Of a DNA stretch of 14,801 nt, positions 6,504-13,927 are shown piece after piece. The notes under the pieces are model-generated. The model searched no databases. It saw only the letters and a list, made by a program, of their open reading frames with translations, and was not told where the DNA came from. Source of the DNA: an uncultured Micrococcus sp. (GTDB taxonomy: Bacteria > Actinomycetota > Actinomycetes > Actinomycetales > Micrococcaceae); NCBI GenBank assembly GCA_946222435.1, contig CAMIOJ010000014.1, forward strand, positions 1-14,801, given 5' to 3'. A program made the position numbers and the translations under genes. Positions within the stretch are counted from its first letter, which is position 1, and every line of letters begins with the position of its first letter.

Positions 6504-7988
6504 TCACCAGGAGGCGGAGACCGGACGGCCCTCCTCGTAGCCGGCGGCCGACTGCACGCCCACCACAGCTCGCTCGCGGAACTCCGCCAGCGTGGTGGCG
6601 CCGGCGTAGGTCAGCGAGGAGCGGACGCCGGAGGTGATCGAGTCCAGCAGGTCCTCCACCGAGGGGCGCTGGGGGTCGATGTACATGCGCGAGGAGGAGA
6701 TGCCCTCCTCGAACATGGCCTTGCGCGCCTGGCTGAACGCGTCGTCGTTCCGGGTGCGGTGCTGCACGGCCCGGGCGGAGGCCATGCCGAAGCTCTCCTT
6801 GTACCGGCGCCCGTCCGCCTGGACCACCACGTCACCCGGGGACTCCACCGTCCCGGCGAACCAGGACCCGATCATCACCTGGCTCGCCCCGGCCGCCAGT
6901 GCGAGGGCGACGTCCCTCGGATGCTTCACGCCGCCGTCCGCCCACACGTGCGCGCCGAGCTCGCGGGCCGCCTTGGCGCACTCGAGCACGGCGGAGAACT
7001 GCGGGCGACCGACCGCGGTCATCATGCGCGTGGTGCACATGGCGCCCGGGCCCACGCCCACCTTGAGGATGTCCGCGCCGGCGGAGACCAGGTCGCGCAC
7101 GCCGTCCGCCGTCACCACGTTGCCGGCCACCACGGGCACGCCGTCCACCTCGGCGCGGACCGCGTCCAGGGCCCGCAGCATCGCCTCCTGGTGGCCGTGC
7201 GCGGTGTCCACCACGAGCACGTCCACCCCGGCGTCCACGAGGTCCCGGGCCTTCTGCCGCACCGGCCCGTTGATCCCCACCGCGGCGCCCACGCGGAGGC
7301 GACCCTGCCCGTCGAGGGCGGGGGCGAACACGGTCGAGCGGACGGCCCCGCGGTCGGTGAGGACGCCTGCCAGACGGCCGTGGCCGTCGTTGTCCTCCCC
7401 CGGCTCCACGACCGGGGCGAGCCGGACGCGCGCGGCGGCCATGCGGTCGAAGGCGGCCCGGGCGGAGGCGGCGATCTGCCCCGGAGCGCCGGAGGGCACC
7501 TCGTCCGCGGCGAGCACCAGCACGGGCGGGGCCATGACGGAGCCGACCGCCGCCCAGCGGTCCTGGCCCTCGCAGTCGGCGCGGGTGAGCAGGCCGAGGA
7601 GGCGGCCGTCGTCGTCCACCACGCAGACCGCGTCATGGTTGCGGCGGTCGAACAGGTGCAGCGCGTCCAGCACCGGTGCCTTGGGGCCCACCGTCAACGG
7701 GGTGTCCAACACCGGGTGGGCCGCCTTCACCCGAGAGGTGACCCCGGCGATCACCTCCGGGTCCACGTCCTGCGGGAGGATGCCCAGGCCACCCCGCCGG
7801 GCCATGGTCTCCACCATGCGCCGGCCCGTCACCGCCGTCATGTTCGCGGCCACCAGCGGGACGGTGGTGCCGGTGCCGTCGTCCGTGGAGATGTCCACGT
7901 CCATGCGGGAGGTCACCGAGGAGCGGGAGGGGACGAGGAAGACGTCCGAGTAGGTGAGGTCCGAGGTCGGGCGGGTGAGGAAGCGCAT
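6504..7988 (-). CDS. guaB1: GuaB1 family IMPDH-like protein, probable GMP reductase
   Basis: A 494-residue TIM-barrel enzyme of the IMP dehydrogenase/GMP reductase superfamily. The barrel is interrupted by a CBS pair at about 95-215. The catalytic loop is GPGAMCTTR (314-322?-type motif at residues 313-321) with nucleophile Cys318; canonical IMPDH has GPGSICTTR. Other marks are DTAHGHQEAM (261-270) and the flap region ending near 440. This pattern is the GuaB1 (IMP dehydrogenase-related protein 1) clade, and the Mycobacterium smegmatis member was shown to be a GMP reductase (GMP to IMP, NADPH), so older IMPDH names are probably wrong. CBS control by purine nucleotides is likely. No Shine-Dalgarno precedes ATG 7988; a weak GACACT 5 nt upstream could give a near-leaderless mRNA. 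It is divergent from kgd and monocistronic by its terminator. Confidence 0.85.
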   Translation of the reverse strand: MRFLTRPTSDLTYSDVFLVPSRSSVTSRMDVDISTDDGTGTTVPLVAANMTAVTGRRMVETMARRGGLGILPQDVDPEVIAGVTSRVKAAHPVLDTPLTVGPKAPVLDALHLFDRRNHDAVCVVDDDGRLLGLLTRADCEGQDRWAAVGSVMAPPVLVLAADEVPSGAPGQIAASARAAFDRMAAARVRLAPVVEPGEDNDGHGRLAGVLTDRGAVRSTVFAPALDGQGRLRVGAAVGINGPVRQKARDLVDAGVDVLVVDTAHGHQEAMLRALDAVRAEVDGVPVVAGNVVTADGVRDLVSAGADILKVGVGPGAMCTTRMMTAVGRPQFSAVLECAKAARELGAHVWADGGVKHPRDVALALAAGASQVMIGSWFAGTVESPGDVVVQADGRRYKESFGMASARAVQHRTRNDDAFSQARKAMFEEGISSSRMYIDPQRPSVEDLLDSITSGVRSSLTYAGATTLAEFRERAVVGVQSAAGYEEGRPVSASW

Positions 7989-8084
7989 GGCGCCAGTGTC
8001 CCAGATCACCCGGCCCGGCGGGGAACCCGAGACGGACGAGGAGGACCGGCCGTCCGGAGTGGCCAGAACGCCGCCTGGGAACAC

Positions 8085-8090
8085 TATGAT
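8085..8090 (+). promoter_or_regulatory. Candidate -10 element for kgd
   Basis: TATGAT matches TANNNT in a locally AT-richer patch (8078-8105), giving a leader of about 190 nt. The -35 region (around 8060-8067) has no good match. Confidence 0.4.
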
Positions 8091-8286
8091 GAACAGAAGG
8101 CGATTCACCTGCCCTCTCCGCCGTGCGTGCGCCACCGGGCGCGGGCCGGACCGGGCGGAGCCGGCAGGGGTGAGATCGCGGCCGCATGGCCGACCCCGCG
8201 GGGCCGACCGTGGAGACGGCCGGCGCCGCCCGGCGCCGTTCCGTGCACCGCTGACCAAGCATCACTCAGAGAAGAGGCGTTACACA
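8091..8286 (+). other. Structured GC-rich 5' leader of kgd
   Basis: No gene is evident here. The stretch holds CCCCGCGGGG (8194-8203) flanked by direct repeats GGCCGACC (8188-8195, 8202-8209), and the palindrome CGGCGCCG twice at 8221-8228 and 8231-8238, exactly one helical turn apart. These can fold into stable RNA stems just upstream of the start, or serve as a protein site. I recognise no known riboswitch. Confidence 0.4.
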
Positions 8287-11200
8287 GTGCCAGAGCTCAC
8301 GACCGACCGACTCGCCGAAGAGTTCCCGGGCAACGAGAGGCTCGTCGCCGAGATCTACCGGAAGTACCAGGCGGATCCGAAGTCGGTGGACTCCCAGTGG
8401 GCCCAGATCTTCGCTCGGCTCGAGGCCACCCAGCCCGCGGCGCAGAAGTCCGCCGAGAAGGCCGAGGCGAGGGCCGCGAAGCCCGAAAAGTCCGAGAAGA
8501 AGGAGTCCTCGCCGGCCGAGGACCCGGGCAAGAAGGCCCCGTCGACGTCCTCCTCCGCGAAGGACAAGCCCGCCGCGAAGAGGTCCGCCTCCGGCGTGAA
8601 GAAGTCCTCCTCCTCCTCTAAGGCCGTGCCCTCCGAGCCGACCGCCTCCGAGAAGTCCGGTGAGAAGAAGGAGGAGAAGGCCACCGTGCTCAAGGGCATG
8701 GCCAAGGCCGTCGCCTCCAACATGGACGCCTCCCTGTCCATGCCGACCGCCACCACCGTGCGGGACCTCCCGGCCAAGCTGCTGATCGACAACCGCGTGG
8801 TCATCAACAGCCACCTCGCCCGCTCCCGTGGCGGCAAGGTCTCCTTCACCCACCTCATCGGCTACGCCGTGGTGAAGGCCCTCGGCCAGATGCCGTCCAT
8901 GAACGTCACCTACGAGGAGCGCGACGGCAAGCCCACCATGGTGGAGCCGGCCCATGTGAACTTCGGCATCGCCATCGACCTGCCGAAGCCGGACGGCACC
9001 CGCTCCCTCGTGGTGCCGAACATCAAGGCCGCCGAGACCATGAACTTCCTCGAGTTCTGGAACGCCTACGACGACCTGGTGAAGCGTAGCCGCGCCAACA
9101 AGCTCACCATGGACGACTACGCCGGGACCACGGTCTCCCTGACCAACCCGGGCGGCATCGGCACCGTGCACTCCGTGCCCCGCCTCTCCAAGGGACAGGC
9201 CGCCATCATCGGCGTCGGCGCGCTCACCTACCCGGCGGCGTTCCAGGGCGCCTCCGAGTCCACCCTCAACGACCTGGCCGTCTCCAAGACGATCACCCTC
9301 ACCTCGACCTACGACCACCGCGTCATCCAGGGCGCCGGCTCGGGCGAGTTCCTCAAGATCGTCCACGGCCTGCTGCTGGGCGAGCAGGACTTCTACGACG
9401 ACCTCTTCGAGGACCTGCGCATCCCCTACGAGCCCGTCCGCTGGGCCCAGGACATGCAGGTCAACCCGGAGGAGCAGGTGGGCAAGGTCGCCCGCGTGCA
9501 GCAGCTCATCCACGCCTACCGGGACCGCGGCCACCTCATGGCGGACGTGGACCCGCTCGAGTACACGATGCGCTCCCACCCGGACCTCGACATCCTCGAG
9601 CACGGCCTCACCCTGTGGGACCTGGACCGCGAGTGGCCCACCGGCGGCTTCGGCGGCAAGTCGGTCCTGACCCTCCGGAACATCCTCGGCGTGCTGCGCG
9701 ACGCCTACTGCCGCACCATCGGCGTCGAGTACATGCACATCCAGGACCCGTCCGAGCGCGCCTGGTTCCAGGAGAAGCTGGAGCGCCCGTACGCCAAGCC
9801 CACCCGCGAGGAGCAGCTGCGCATCCTCGGCCGCCTCAACGCCGCCGAGGCGTTCGAGACCTTCCTGCAGACGAAGTACATCGGCCAGAAGCGCTTCTCC
9901 CTCGAGGGCGGCGAGTCCCTCATCCCGCTGCTGGACGGCGTGCTCTCCGAGGCCGCCGACTCCGGCCTGGACGAGGTCACCATCGGCATGGCCCACCGCG
10001 GCCGCCTCAACGTGCTGACCAACATCGCCGGCAAGACCTACTCCCAGGTCTTCCGCGAGTTCGAGGGCGCCACCCCGGGCGGCGCCTCCGGCTCCGGCGA
10101 CGTGAAGTACCACATGGGCACCGAGGGCACCTTCGTGTCCGACGCCGGCAACCGCACCAAGGTGTACCTGGCCGCGAACCCGTCCCACCTGGAGGCCGTG
10201 AACCCGGTCCTCGAGGGCGTGGCCCGGGCGAAGCAGGACCGCCTCAACCACGGCAGCGAGAACCCGGACTCGTTCTCCGTGCTGCCCATCCTGGTGCACG
10301 GCGACGCCGCCTTCGCCGGCCAGGGCGTGGTGGGCGAGACCCTCAGCCTGTCCCAGCTGCGCGGCTACCGCACCGGCGGCACCGTGCACGTCATCGTGAA
10401 CAACCAGGTCGGCTTCACCACCCCGCCGTCGCAGGCCCGCTCCTCGGTGTACTCCACCGATGTGGCCAAGACGATCCAGGCGCCGATCTTCCACGTCAAC
10501 GGCGACGACCCGGAGTCCGTGGTCCACGTGGCCCGCCTGGCGTTCGAGTACCGCCAGCGGTTCAACAAGGACGTCGTCATCGACCTGATCTGCTACCGCC
10601 GCCGCGGCCACAACGAGGGCGACGACCCCTCGATGACCCAGCCGCGCATGTACAACCTGATCGAGCAGAAGCGCTCGACCCGCAAGCTGTACGTGGAGTC
10701 TCTGGTGGGCCGTGGCGACATCACCCAGGACGAGGCGGACTCGGCGCTGAAGGACTACCAGCAGCGCCTGGAGCAGGCCTTCGCCGAGACCCACGCCGTG
10801 CACACCGGGGCCATCCCGACCGTCGGCACCGGCATCGAGCCGGTCGGCGAGAAGGACCGGCTGCCCGAGGCACCAGAGGGCACCGCCATCTCCGCCGAGC
10901 TGCTGCGCGAGATCGGCGAGGCCCACCTGGCCTCCCCGGAGGGCTTCACCGTGCACCCGAAGCTCACCGCCCTGCTGGAGAAGCGCGCCAAGATGGCCGT
11001 GGACGGCGGCATCGACTGGGGCTTCGCCGAGCTGGCCGCCTTCGGCTCCCTGCTGAAGGAGGGCGTCTCCGTGCGTCTGTCCGGCCAGGACTCCCAGCGC
11101 GGCACCTTCACCCAGCGCCACTCGGTCTTCCACGACCGCGCCACCGACGACGAGTGGACCCCGCTCAAGGACCTCGCCGCCGCCGACGCCAAGTTCTGGG

Positions 11201-12027
11201 TCTACAACTCGCTGCTGTCCGAGTACGCCGCCCTCGGCTTCGAGTACGGCTACTCCGTGGAGCGCTCGGATGCACTCGTCCTCTGGGAGGCCCAGTTCGG
11301 CGACTTCGTCAACGGCGCCCAGACGGTGATCGACGAGTTCATCTCCTCCGCCGAGCAGAAGTGGGCCCAGTCCTCCTCGGTCGTGCTGCTGCTGCCGCAC
11401 GGCTACGAGGGTCAGGGACCGGACCACTCCTCCGCCCGGATCGAGCGCTTCCTCCAGATGTGCGCCGAGGACAACATGCGCGTGGTGAACCCCTCCACCG
11501 GTGCGAACCACTTCCACCTGCTGCGCGAGCAGGCCTACGCCCGTCCGCGCAAGCCGCTGATCGTGTTCACGCCGAAGCAGCTGCTGCGCCTGAAGGCCGC
11601 CGCCAACTCGGTGGAGGACTTCACCGAGGGCCGCTTCCAGCCGGTCATCCCGGACGCCACCGTGAAGGCCTCGGACGTCAAGCGCGTCGTCCTGGTCTCC
11701 GGCCGCCTGTACTACGACCTCGTCGCCCGCCGCGCGAAGGAGGAGGACACCTCCACCGCCATCGTGCGCGTCGAGCAGCTGTACCCGCTGCCGGCGGACG
11801 AGATCAAGGAGCAGCTCGCCCAGTACCCGGACGCCGAGGTCGTCTGGGCGCAGGACGAGCCGGCCAACCAGGGCCCGTGGCCGTTCATGGCCCTGAACCT
11901 GGTGCCGCAGCTGGACCGCGAGGTCTCCCTCGTCTCCCGCCCGGCGCTGGCCGCGACCTCCGCCGGCACCAAGGGCCGCCACGACGAGGAGGCCGAGGTC
12001 CTGCAGAAGGCCGTCTTCGGCCTCTGA
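8287..12027 (+). CDS. kgd: Multifunctional 2-oxoglutarate decarboxylase/dehydrogenase E1 with fused E2-type acyltransferase domain
   Basis: A 1246-residue actinobacterial Kgd/OdhA, the ThDP-dependent enzyme of the 2-oxoglutarate step of the TCA cycle; mycobacterial Kgd is about 1230 residues. Order: N-terminal helix segment (about 1-45), a Lys/Ser/Ala/Glu linker (46-131), an E2-type acyltransferase core (about 150-390) with catalytic His344 in YDHRVIQG, then the E1 domain. The E1 domain shows HRGRLNVL (570-577), the ThDP/Mg site GDAA (672-675) to NNQ (705-707), and the C-terminal YPLPADEI region. The lipoyl and E3-binding domains of true E2 are absent, as is usual for this fusion, which works with DlaT/SucB-type E2 and Lpd. 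GTG 8287 follows AGAGG (9 nt spacing). The family is inhibited by the FHA protein GarA/OdhI; that gene is not in this window. Confidence 0.95.
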   Translation: MPELTTDRLAEEFPGNERLVAEIYRKYQADPKSVDSQWAQIFARLEATQPAAQKSAEKAEARAAKPEKSEKKESSPAEDPGKKAPSTSSSAKDKPAAKRSASGVKKSSSSSKAVPSEPTASEKSGEKKEEKATVLKGMAKAVASNMDASLSMPTATTVRDLPAKLLIDNRVVINSHLARSRGGKVSFTHLIGYAVVKALGQMPSMNVTYEERDGKPTMVEPAHVNFGIAIDLPKPDGTRSLVVPNIKAAETMNFLEFWNAYDDLVKRSRANKLTMDDYAGTTVSLTNPGGIGTVHSVPRLSKGQAAIIGVGALTYPAAFQGASESTLNDLAVSKTITLTSTYDHRVIQGAGSGEFLKIVHGLLLGEQDFYDDLFEDLRIPYEPVRWAQDMQVNPEEQVGKVARVQQLIHAYRDRGHLMADVDPLEYTMRSHPDLDILEHGLTLWDLDREWPTGGFGGKSVLTLRNILGVLRDAYCRTIGVEYMHIQDPSERAWFQEKLERPYAKPTREEQLRILGRLNAAEAFETFLQTKYIGQKRFSLEGGESLIPLLDGVLSEAADSGLDEVTIGMAHRGRLNVLTNIAGKTYSQVFREFEGATPGGASGSGDVKYHMGTEGTFVSDAGNRTKVYLAANPSHLEAVNPVLEGVARAKQDRLNHGSENPDSFSVLPILVHGDAAFAGQGVVGETLSLSQLRGYRTGGTVHVIVNNQVGFTTPPSQARSSVYSTDVAKTIQAPIFHVNGDDPESVVHVARLAFEYRQRFNKDVVIDLICYRRRGHNEGDDPSMTQPRMYNLIEQKRSTRKLYVESLVGRGDITQDEADSALKDYQQRLEQAFAETHAVHTGAIPTVGTGIEPVGEKDRLPEAPEGTAISAELLREIGEAHLASPEGFTVHPKLTALLEKRAKMAVDGGIDWGFAELAAFGSLLKEGVSVRLSGQDSQRGTFTQRHSVFHDRATDDEWTPLKDLAAADAKFWVYNSLLSEYAALGFEYGYSVERSDALVLWEAQFGDFVNGAQTVIDEFISSAEQKWAQSSSVVLLLPHGYEGQGPDHSSARIERFLQMCAEDNMRVVNPSTGANHFHLLREQAYARPRKPLIVFTPKQLLRLKAAANSVEDFTEGRFQPVIPDATVKASDVKRVVLVSGRLYYDLVARRAKEEDTSTAIVRVEQLYPLPADEIKEQLAQYPDAEVVWAQDEPANQGPWPFMALNLVPQLDREVSLVSRPALAATSAGTKGRHDEEAEVLQKAVFGL

Positions 12028-12043
12028 CCCGCTCCGTGTGAGC

Positions 12044-12083
12044 GCCGCGGTCCGGCTCCGTGCCCACGGGGCCGGACCGCGGC
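12044..12083 (+). terminator. Strong terminator hairpin of kgd
   Basis: GCCGCGGTCCGGC (12044-12056) pairs perfectly with GCCGGACCGCGGC (12071-12083), and the loop adds a CCGT/ACGG stem. It begins 16 nt after the stop codon and lacks a clear U-tract. Confidence 0.75.
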
Positions 12084-12137
12084 ACTTCCCGGACAGACAC
12101 CCGTACACCGCAGAGAAGATCAGAAGGAGTCCCTGAA

Positions 12138-12743
12138 GTGGACACTCGCCAGATCCGCATCGCCGCCGTCGGCGACCAGCTCCTGGCCGGCGCCGGCGAC
12201 CCCCGTGCGATCGGCTGGTGGGGACGCGTCCTGGCCCGCACCAGCGCCCCGGACGTGAGCCTGGAGAACTACGTGCTGGCCGTGCCGCACGAGACCACCG
12301 AGCAGCTCAACGACCGCTGGTGGACCGAGGCCTCCCGCCGCTTCGACGAGACCACGGAGAACCGCCTGGTGGTGGCCCTCTCGGACGCGGACCTGGACCT
12401 GGACGCCACGTCCTCGGCCCGTTCCCGCCTGAACCTGGCCAACGTGCTGGACTCGGCCGCGCAGAAGAACATCCGCACCCTTGTGGTGGGCCCGACCCCC
12501 TCCCTGGACGAGGAGCGCAACCAGCGCCTGGCCGAGCTGAACGCCGCCTACGCGGACGTCGCCGACCGCCGCCACGCCGTCTACGTGGACACCTTCACCC
12601 CGCTGGTGTCCCACGAGCAGTGGCGCTCGGATCTGGCCGCCGGCCAGGGCCGTCCGGGCCAGGCCGGCCACGGCCTCATCGCCTGGCTCGTGCTGCACCG
12701 CGGCTGGTACCAGTGGCTCGGCGTCCCGGAGCCGACCGCCTGA
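12138..12743 (+). CDS. SGNH/GDSL-hydrolase-like protein lacking the catalytic residues
   Basis: A 201-residue protein whose layout follows the SGNH hydrolase fold. GTG 12138 is preceded by AAGGAG with 8 nt spacing. Block I, normally GDS(L), reads GDQL (12-15), so the nucleophilic Ser is Gln. Block III, normally GxND, reads SDAD (82-85). Block V, normally DGxHPG, reads GQGRPGQAGH (169-178), so the Asp and His are missing. VGPTPSLDEERNQRLAELN (117-135) is a typical late-block context and supports the family assignment. I infer a pseudo-enzyme, perhaps a binding or structural protein; a diverged active site elsewhere is possible. There is no signal peptide. It sits between the kgd terminator and another hairpin, so it is probably monocistronic. 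Confidence 0.7.
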   Translation: MDTRQIRIAAVGDQLLAGAGDPRAIGWWGRVLARTSAPDVSLENYVLAVPHETTEQLNDRWWTEASRRFDETTENRLVVALSDADLDLDATSSARSRLNLANVLDSAAQKNIRTLVVGPTPSLDEERNQRLAELNAAYADVADRRHAVYVDTFTPLVSHEQWRSDLAAGQGRPGQAGHGLIAWLVLHRGWYQWLGVPEPTA

Positions 12744-12788
12744 TCCACGTCTCCCCCGCCGGCACCCCCGGCAGGAGGCACGACGACG

Positions 12789-12813
12789 GACGCTCCCCTG
12801 CCCGGGGCGCGTC
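12789..12813 (+). terminator. Possible terminator of the SGNH-like gene
   Basis: GACGC-T-CCCC (12789-12798) pairs with GGGG-C-GCGTC (12804-12813) across a 5-nt loop, with one T/C mismatch. It is 45 nt after the stop codon and has no U-tract. Confidence 0.45.
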
Positions 12814-12817
12814 GGAG

Positions 12818-12853
12818 TCCCACAGACCACGACAGTCCCGCAGACCACGACAG
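12818..12853. repeat. Tandem 18-bp duplication in intergenic DNA
   Basis: TCCCACAGACCACGACAG (12818-12835) is followed immediately by the same 18 bases with one change, A to G at position 5 (12836-12853). A noncoding tandem pair just upstream of the bL37 promoter region; it may be a slippage product or a paired binding site. Confidence 0.85.
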
Positions 12854-12873
12854 CACAGGACGTCCCCGTCCCT

Positions 12874-12908
12874 CCCCGACCGGTGCACCGGCCGGGGTAT
12901 GGAAGAAT
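12874..12908 (+). promoter_or_regulatory. Palindrome and candidate -10 upstream of bL37
   Basis: CCGGTGCACCGG (12880-12891) is a perfect 12-bp palindrome, flanked by CCCC (12874-12877) and GGGG (12894-12897). It is followed by TATGGA (12898-12903) or AAGAAT (12903-12908), either of which could be the -10 of the small gene. The palindrome would then sit over the -35/-10 spacer, where an operator is expected. It could equally be part of a terminator for the upstream gene. Confidence 0.4.
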
Positions 12909-12943
12909 GGGTGAAGTTCGCAACCGAGAAGGAGGTGGCGCGG

Positions 12944-13018
12944 ATGAGCAAGCGTGCCCGCAAGCGCCGCGACCGCAAGAAGGCCGGCGCGAACCACGGC
13001 AAGCGTCCCAACGCCTGA
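12944..13018 (+). CDS. 50S ribosomal protein bL37 (24 residues)
   Basis: A 24-residue Arg/Lys-rich protein, 12 basic residues excluding His, beginning MSKRARKRRDRKKAG and ending NHGKRPNA. From memory this matches bL37, the small large-subunit protein first seen in the Mycobacterium smegmatis 70S structure, both in length and in the NHGKRPN tail. The start is ATG 12944, since AAGGAGG at 12929-12935 is a near-perfect Shine-Dalgarno at 8 nt. In-frame upstream codons ATG 12899 and GTG 12911 would give a 39- or 35-residue form but lack a comparable site. It is flanked by its own palindrome and a 19-bp terminator stem, so it is monocistronic. It is too short for default gene callers, hence often unannotated or called hypothetical. 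Confidence 0.85.
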   Translation: MSKRARKRRDRKKAGANHGKRPNA

Positions 13019-13056
13019 GACCAGGTGCTGGGGTGACCGCTGAGGTTCCCACAGAC

Positions 13057-13097
13057 GACGAGGGCCCTCACCCGTTCGACGGGTGAGGGCCCTCGTC
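13057..13097 (+). terminator. 19-bp perfect terminator stem after bL37
   Basis: The 19 bases at 13057-13075 pair perfectly with those at 13079-13097 across a 3-nt TCG loop, in practice probably a UUCG-like loop. A CTGTGTCTCGGTT tail follows. This is the strongest hairpin in the window, consistent with a very actively transcribed small gene. Confidence 0.85.
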
Positions 13098-13174
13098 CTG
13101 TGTCTCGGTTGTGCATCGATCGGCCGTGTCCGGCCCGTCGGGCGCCCCCGGTGGAAGATCATGGCTGTCCACGA

Positions 13175-13210
13175 GGAAGACCAATCATGAAGGGAAGACC
13201 AATCATGAAG
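13175..13210 (+). repeat. Tandem 18-bp duplication of a translation start
   Basis: GGAAGACCAATCATGAAG occurs at 13175-13192 and again immediately at 13193-13210. Each copy carries a purine-rich element, a spacer and an ATG, so the duplication made two in-frame starts (13187 and 13205). GGAAGATCATGG at 13153-13164 looks like a degenerate relative missing a few bases. Confidence 0.9.
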
Positions 13211-13636
13211 GACCGTGGAGGACGGATCGCGCTCTGCGCCGGAGCACTCCTGCTGGCCTGCAGCTGCACCCAGGCGGACGCGGGGACGGGAGCGGAGGAC
13301 GTCGAGAGCCCGGACGGACAGCACGTGACGATCACGGCGCTGACGACGCATCCTGGCCCGGCCGAGGAGGCCGGAGACGCCGCGCGGCTGACCGGTGTGC
13401 TGAAGCTGCACAACGGCTGCCTCGTGGTGGTCCCCGAGGGTGGAGCGGCCCCCGTGGTGCCCGTGTTCCCGGATCGAGCGGTGGACGAGACCGGGGACGG
13501 CCTCGTCTTCACCGATGCCGAGGACCGCACGCTCCTGCTGGCCGAGGGCGAGCAGGTCGACTTCGGCGGTGGCGGCGGAGAGCAGGAGTCCTGCCTGCCG
13601 GGCGCGGCGACCTTCACGGTCTGGCGGAACGGCTGA
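13187..13636 (+). CDS. Small putative lipoprotein of unknown function
   Basis: A 149-residue protein, or 143 if started at the second ATG (13205); both starts come from the 18-bp duplication. The first has GAGG at 10 nt, slightly better than the AGGGA before the second, so I chose it. A basic n-region and hydrophobic stretch lead to LLAC (Cys25, or Cys19 from the second start), a plausible lipobox, so it is probably an external membrane-anchored lipoprotein. The mature part is acidic and beta-rich, with two Cys that could form a disulfide (HNGC and ESC) and a Gly run (FGGGGGEQ). Patterns like NGCLVV, PVFP and a C-terminal Cys also occur in small actinobacterial hypothetical proteins, but I name no family. 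It converges on rsrA with 24 nt between and no clear terminator. Confidence 0.7.
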   Translation: MKGRPIMKDRGGRIALCAGALLLACSCTQADAGTGAEDVESPDGQHVTITALTTHPGPAEEAGDAARLTGVLKLHNGCLVVVPEGGAAPVVPVFPDRAVDETGDGLVFTDAEDRTLLLAEGEQVDFGGGGGEQESCLPGAATFTVWRNG

Positions 13637-13660
13637 CGGGATCCCCCGCGCCGGCCCCGC

Positions 13661-13927
13661 TCACTCGTAGCGGGTGACGCGGACCTGGGTCATCCGCATG
13701 CGGATGGTGGCCCGCAGCTGCTCGGGTGCCTTCTCCTGGCAGCAGCGCCGCACCTCGGAGCGGATCAGCTGCTCGAATGCGGCCTGCTCGTGGCAGTCCG
13801 GGCAGTCCTCCAGGTGACGGCGGACGGCTTCGACGTCCTCCTCGGTGAGGGCGCCGTCCAGGTACTCGTAGAGTCGCTCCAGGTGGCCTTCGCCGAAGGC
13901 CCCGCAGCATCCGTCGGTGCGGTTCAT
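13661..13927 (-). CDS. rsrA: Anti-sigma factor RsrA (redox-sensing ZAS family)
   Basis: An 88-residue zinc-binding anti-sigma factor that holds SigR in reducing conditions and releases it when disulfide stress oxidises its cysteines. The HxxxCxxC core is HLEDCPDC, with His38, Cys42 and Cys45. Cys7/Cys8 fill the role of the upstream Cys, and RCC (Cys62, Cys63) matches the RsrA downstream pair, so the redox set appears complete. Ordinary ZAS proteins without redox sensing would lack some of these, which supports RsrA. ATG 13927 overlaps the sigR stop in an ATGA, ensuring coupled synthesis of sigma and its inhibitor. It is a little shorter than the S. coelicolor protein (about 105 residues), mainly at the C-terminus. 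Confidence 0.9.
   Translation of the reverse strand: MNRTDGCCGAFGEGHLERLYEYLDGALTEEDVEAVRRHLEDCPDCHEQAAFEQLIRSEVRRCCQEKAPEQLRATIRMRMTQVRVTRYE

Noticed and set aside
8077..8105. GGGAAC upstream of kgd as a SigR/ECF -35
   Set aside because: No GTT lies at the required spacing of 18-19 nt after it; TATGAT for the housekeeping sigma factor is simpler.
7954..8286. N-terminal extension of kgd back to 7954
   Set aside because: The extension overlaps the guaB1 start, lacks family similarity, and GTG 8287 has a ribosome site and the expected N-terminal sequence.
6444..8621. Long plus-strand His/Arg/Gly-rich frames across guaB1
   Set aside because: Shadows of the minus-strand guaB1 gene; no homology-like motifs and codon bias fits the minus strand.
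8266..12108. Open frame of about 1280 codons antisense to kgd
   Set aside because: Spurious frame caused by high G+C and the strong codon bias of kgd on the other strand; the protein is Val/Leu/Gly/His-rich low complexity with no family look and no ribosome site.
12758..12772. GCCGG/CCGGC stem as terminator of the SGNH-like gene
   Set aside because: Only 5 bp; such stems are frequent by chance at this G+C, and a better candidate lies at 12789-12813.
13638..13645. GGGATCCC palindrome as terminator between the lipoprotein gene and rsrA
   Set aside because: It has no loop, so it cannot form a hairpin; no other good stem is in the 24-nt gap.
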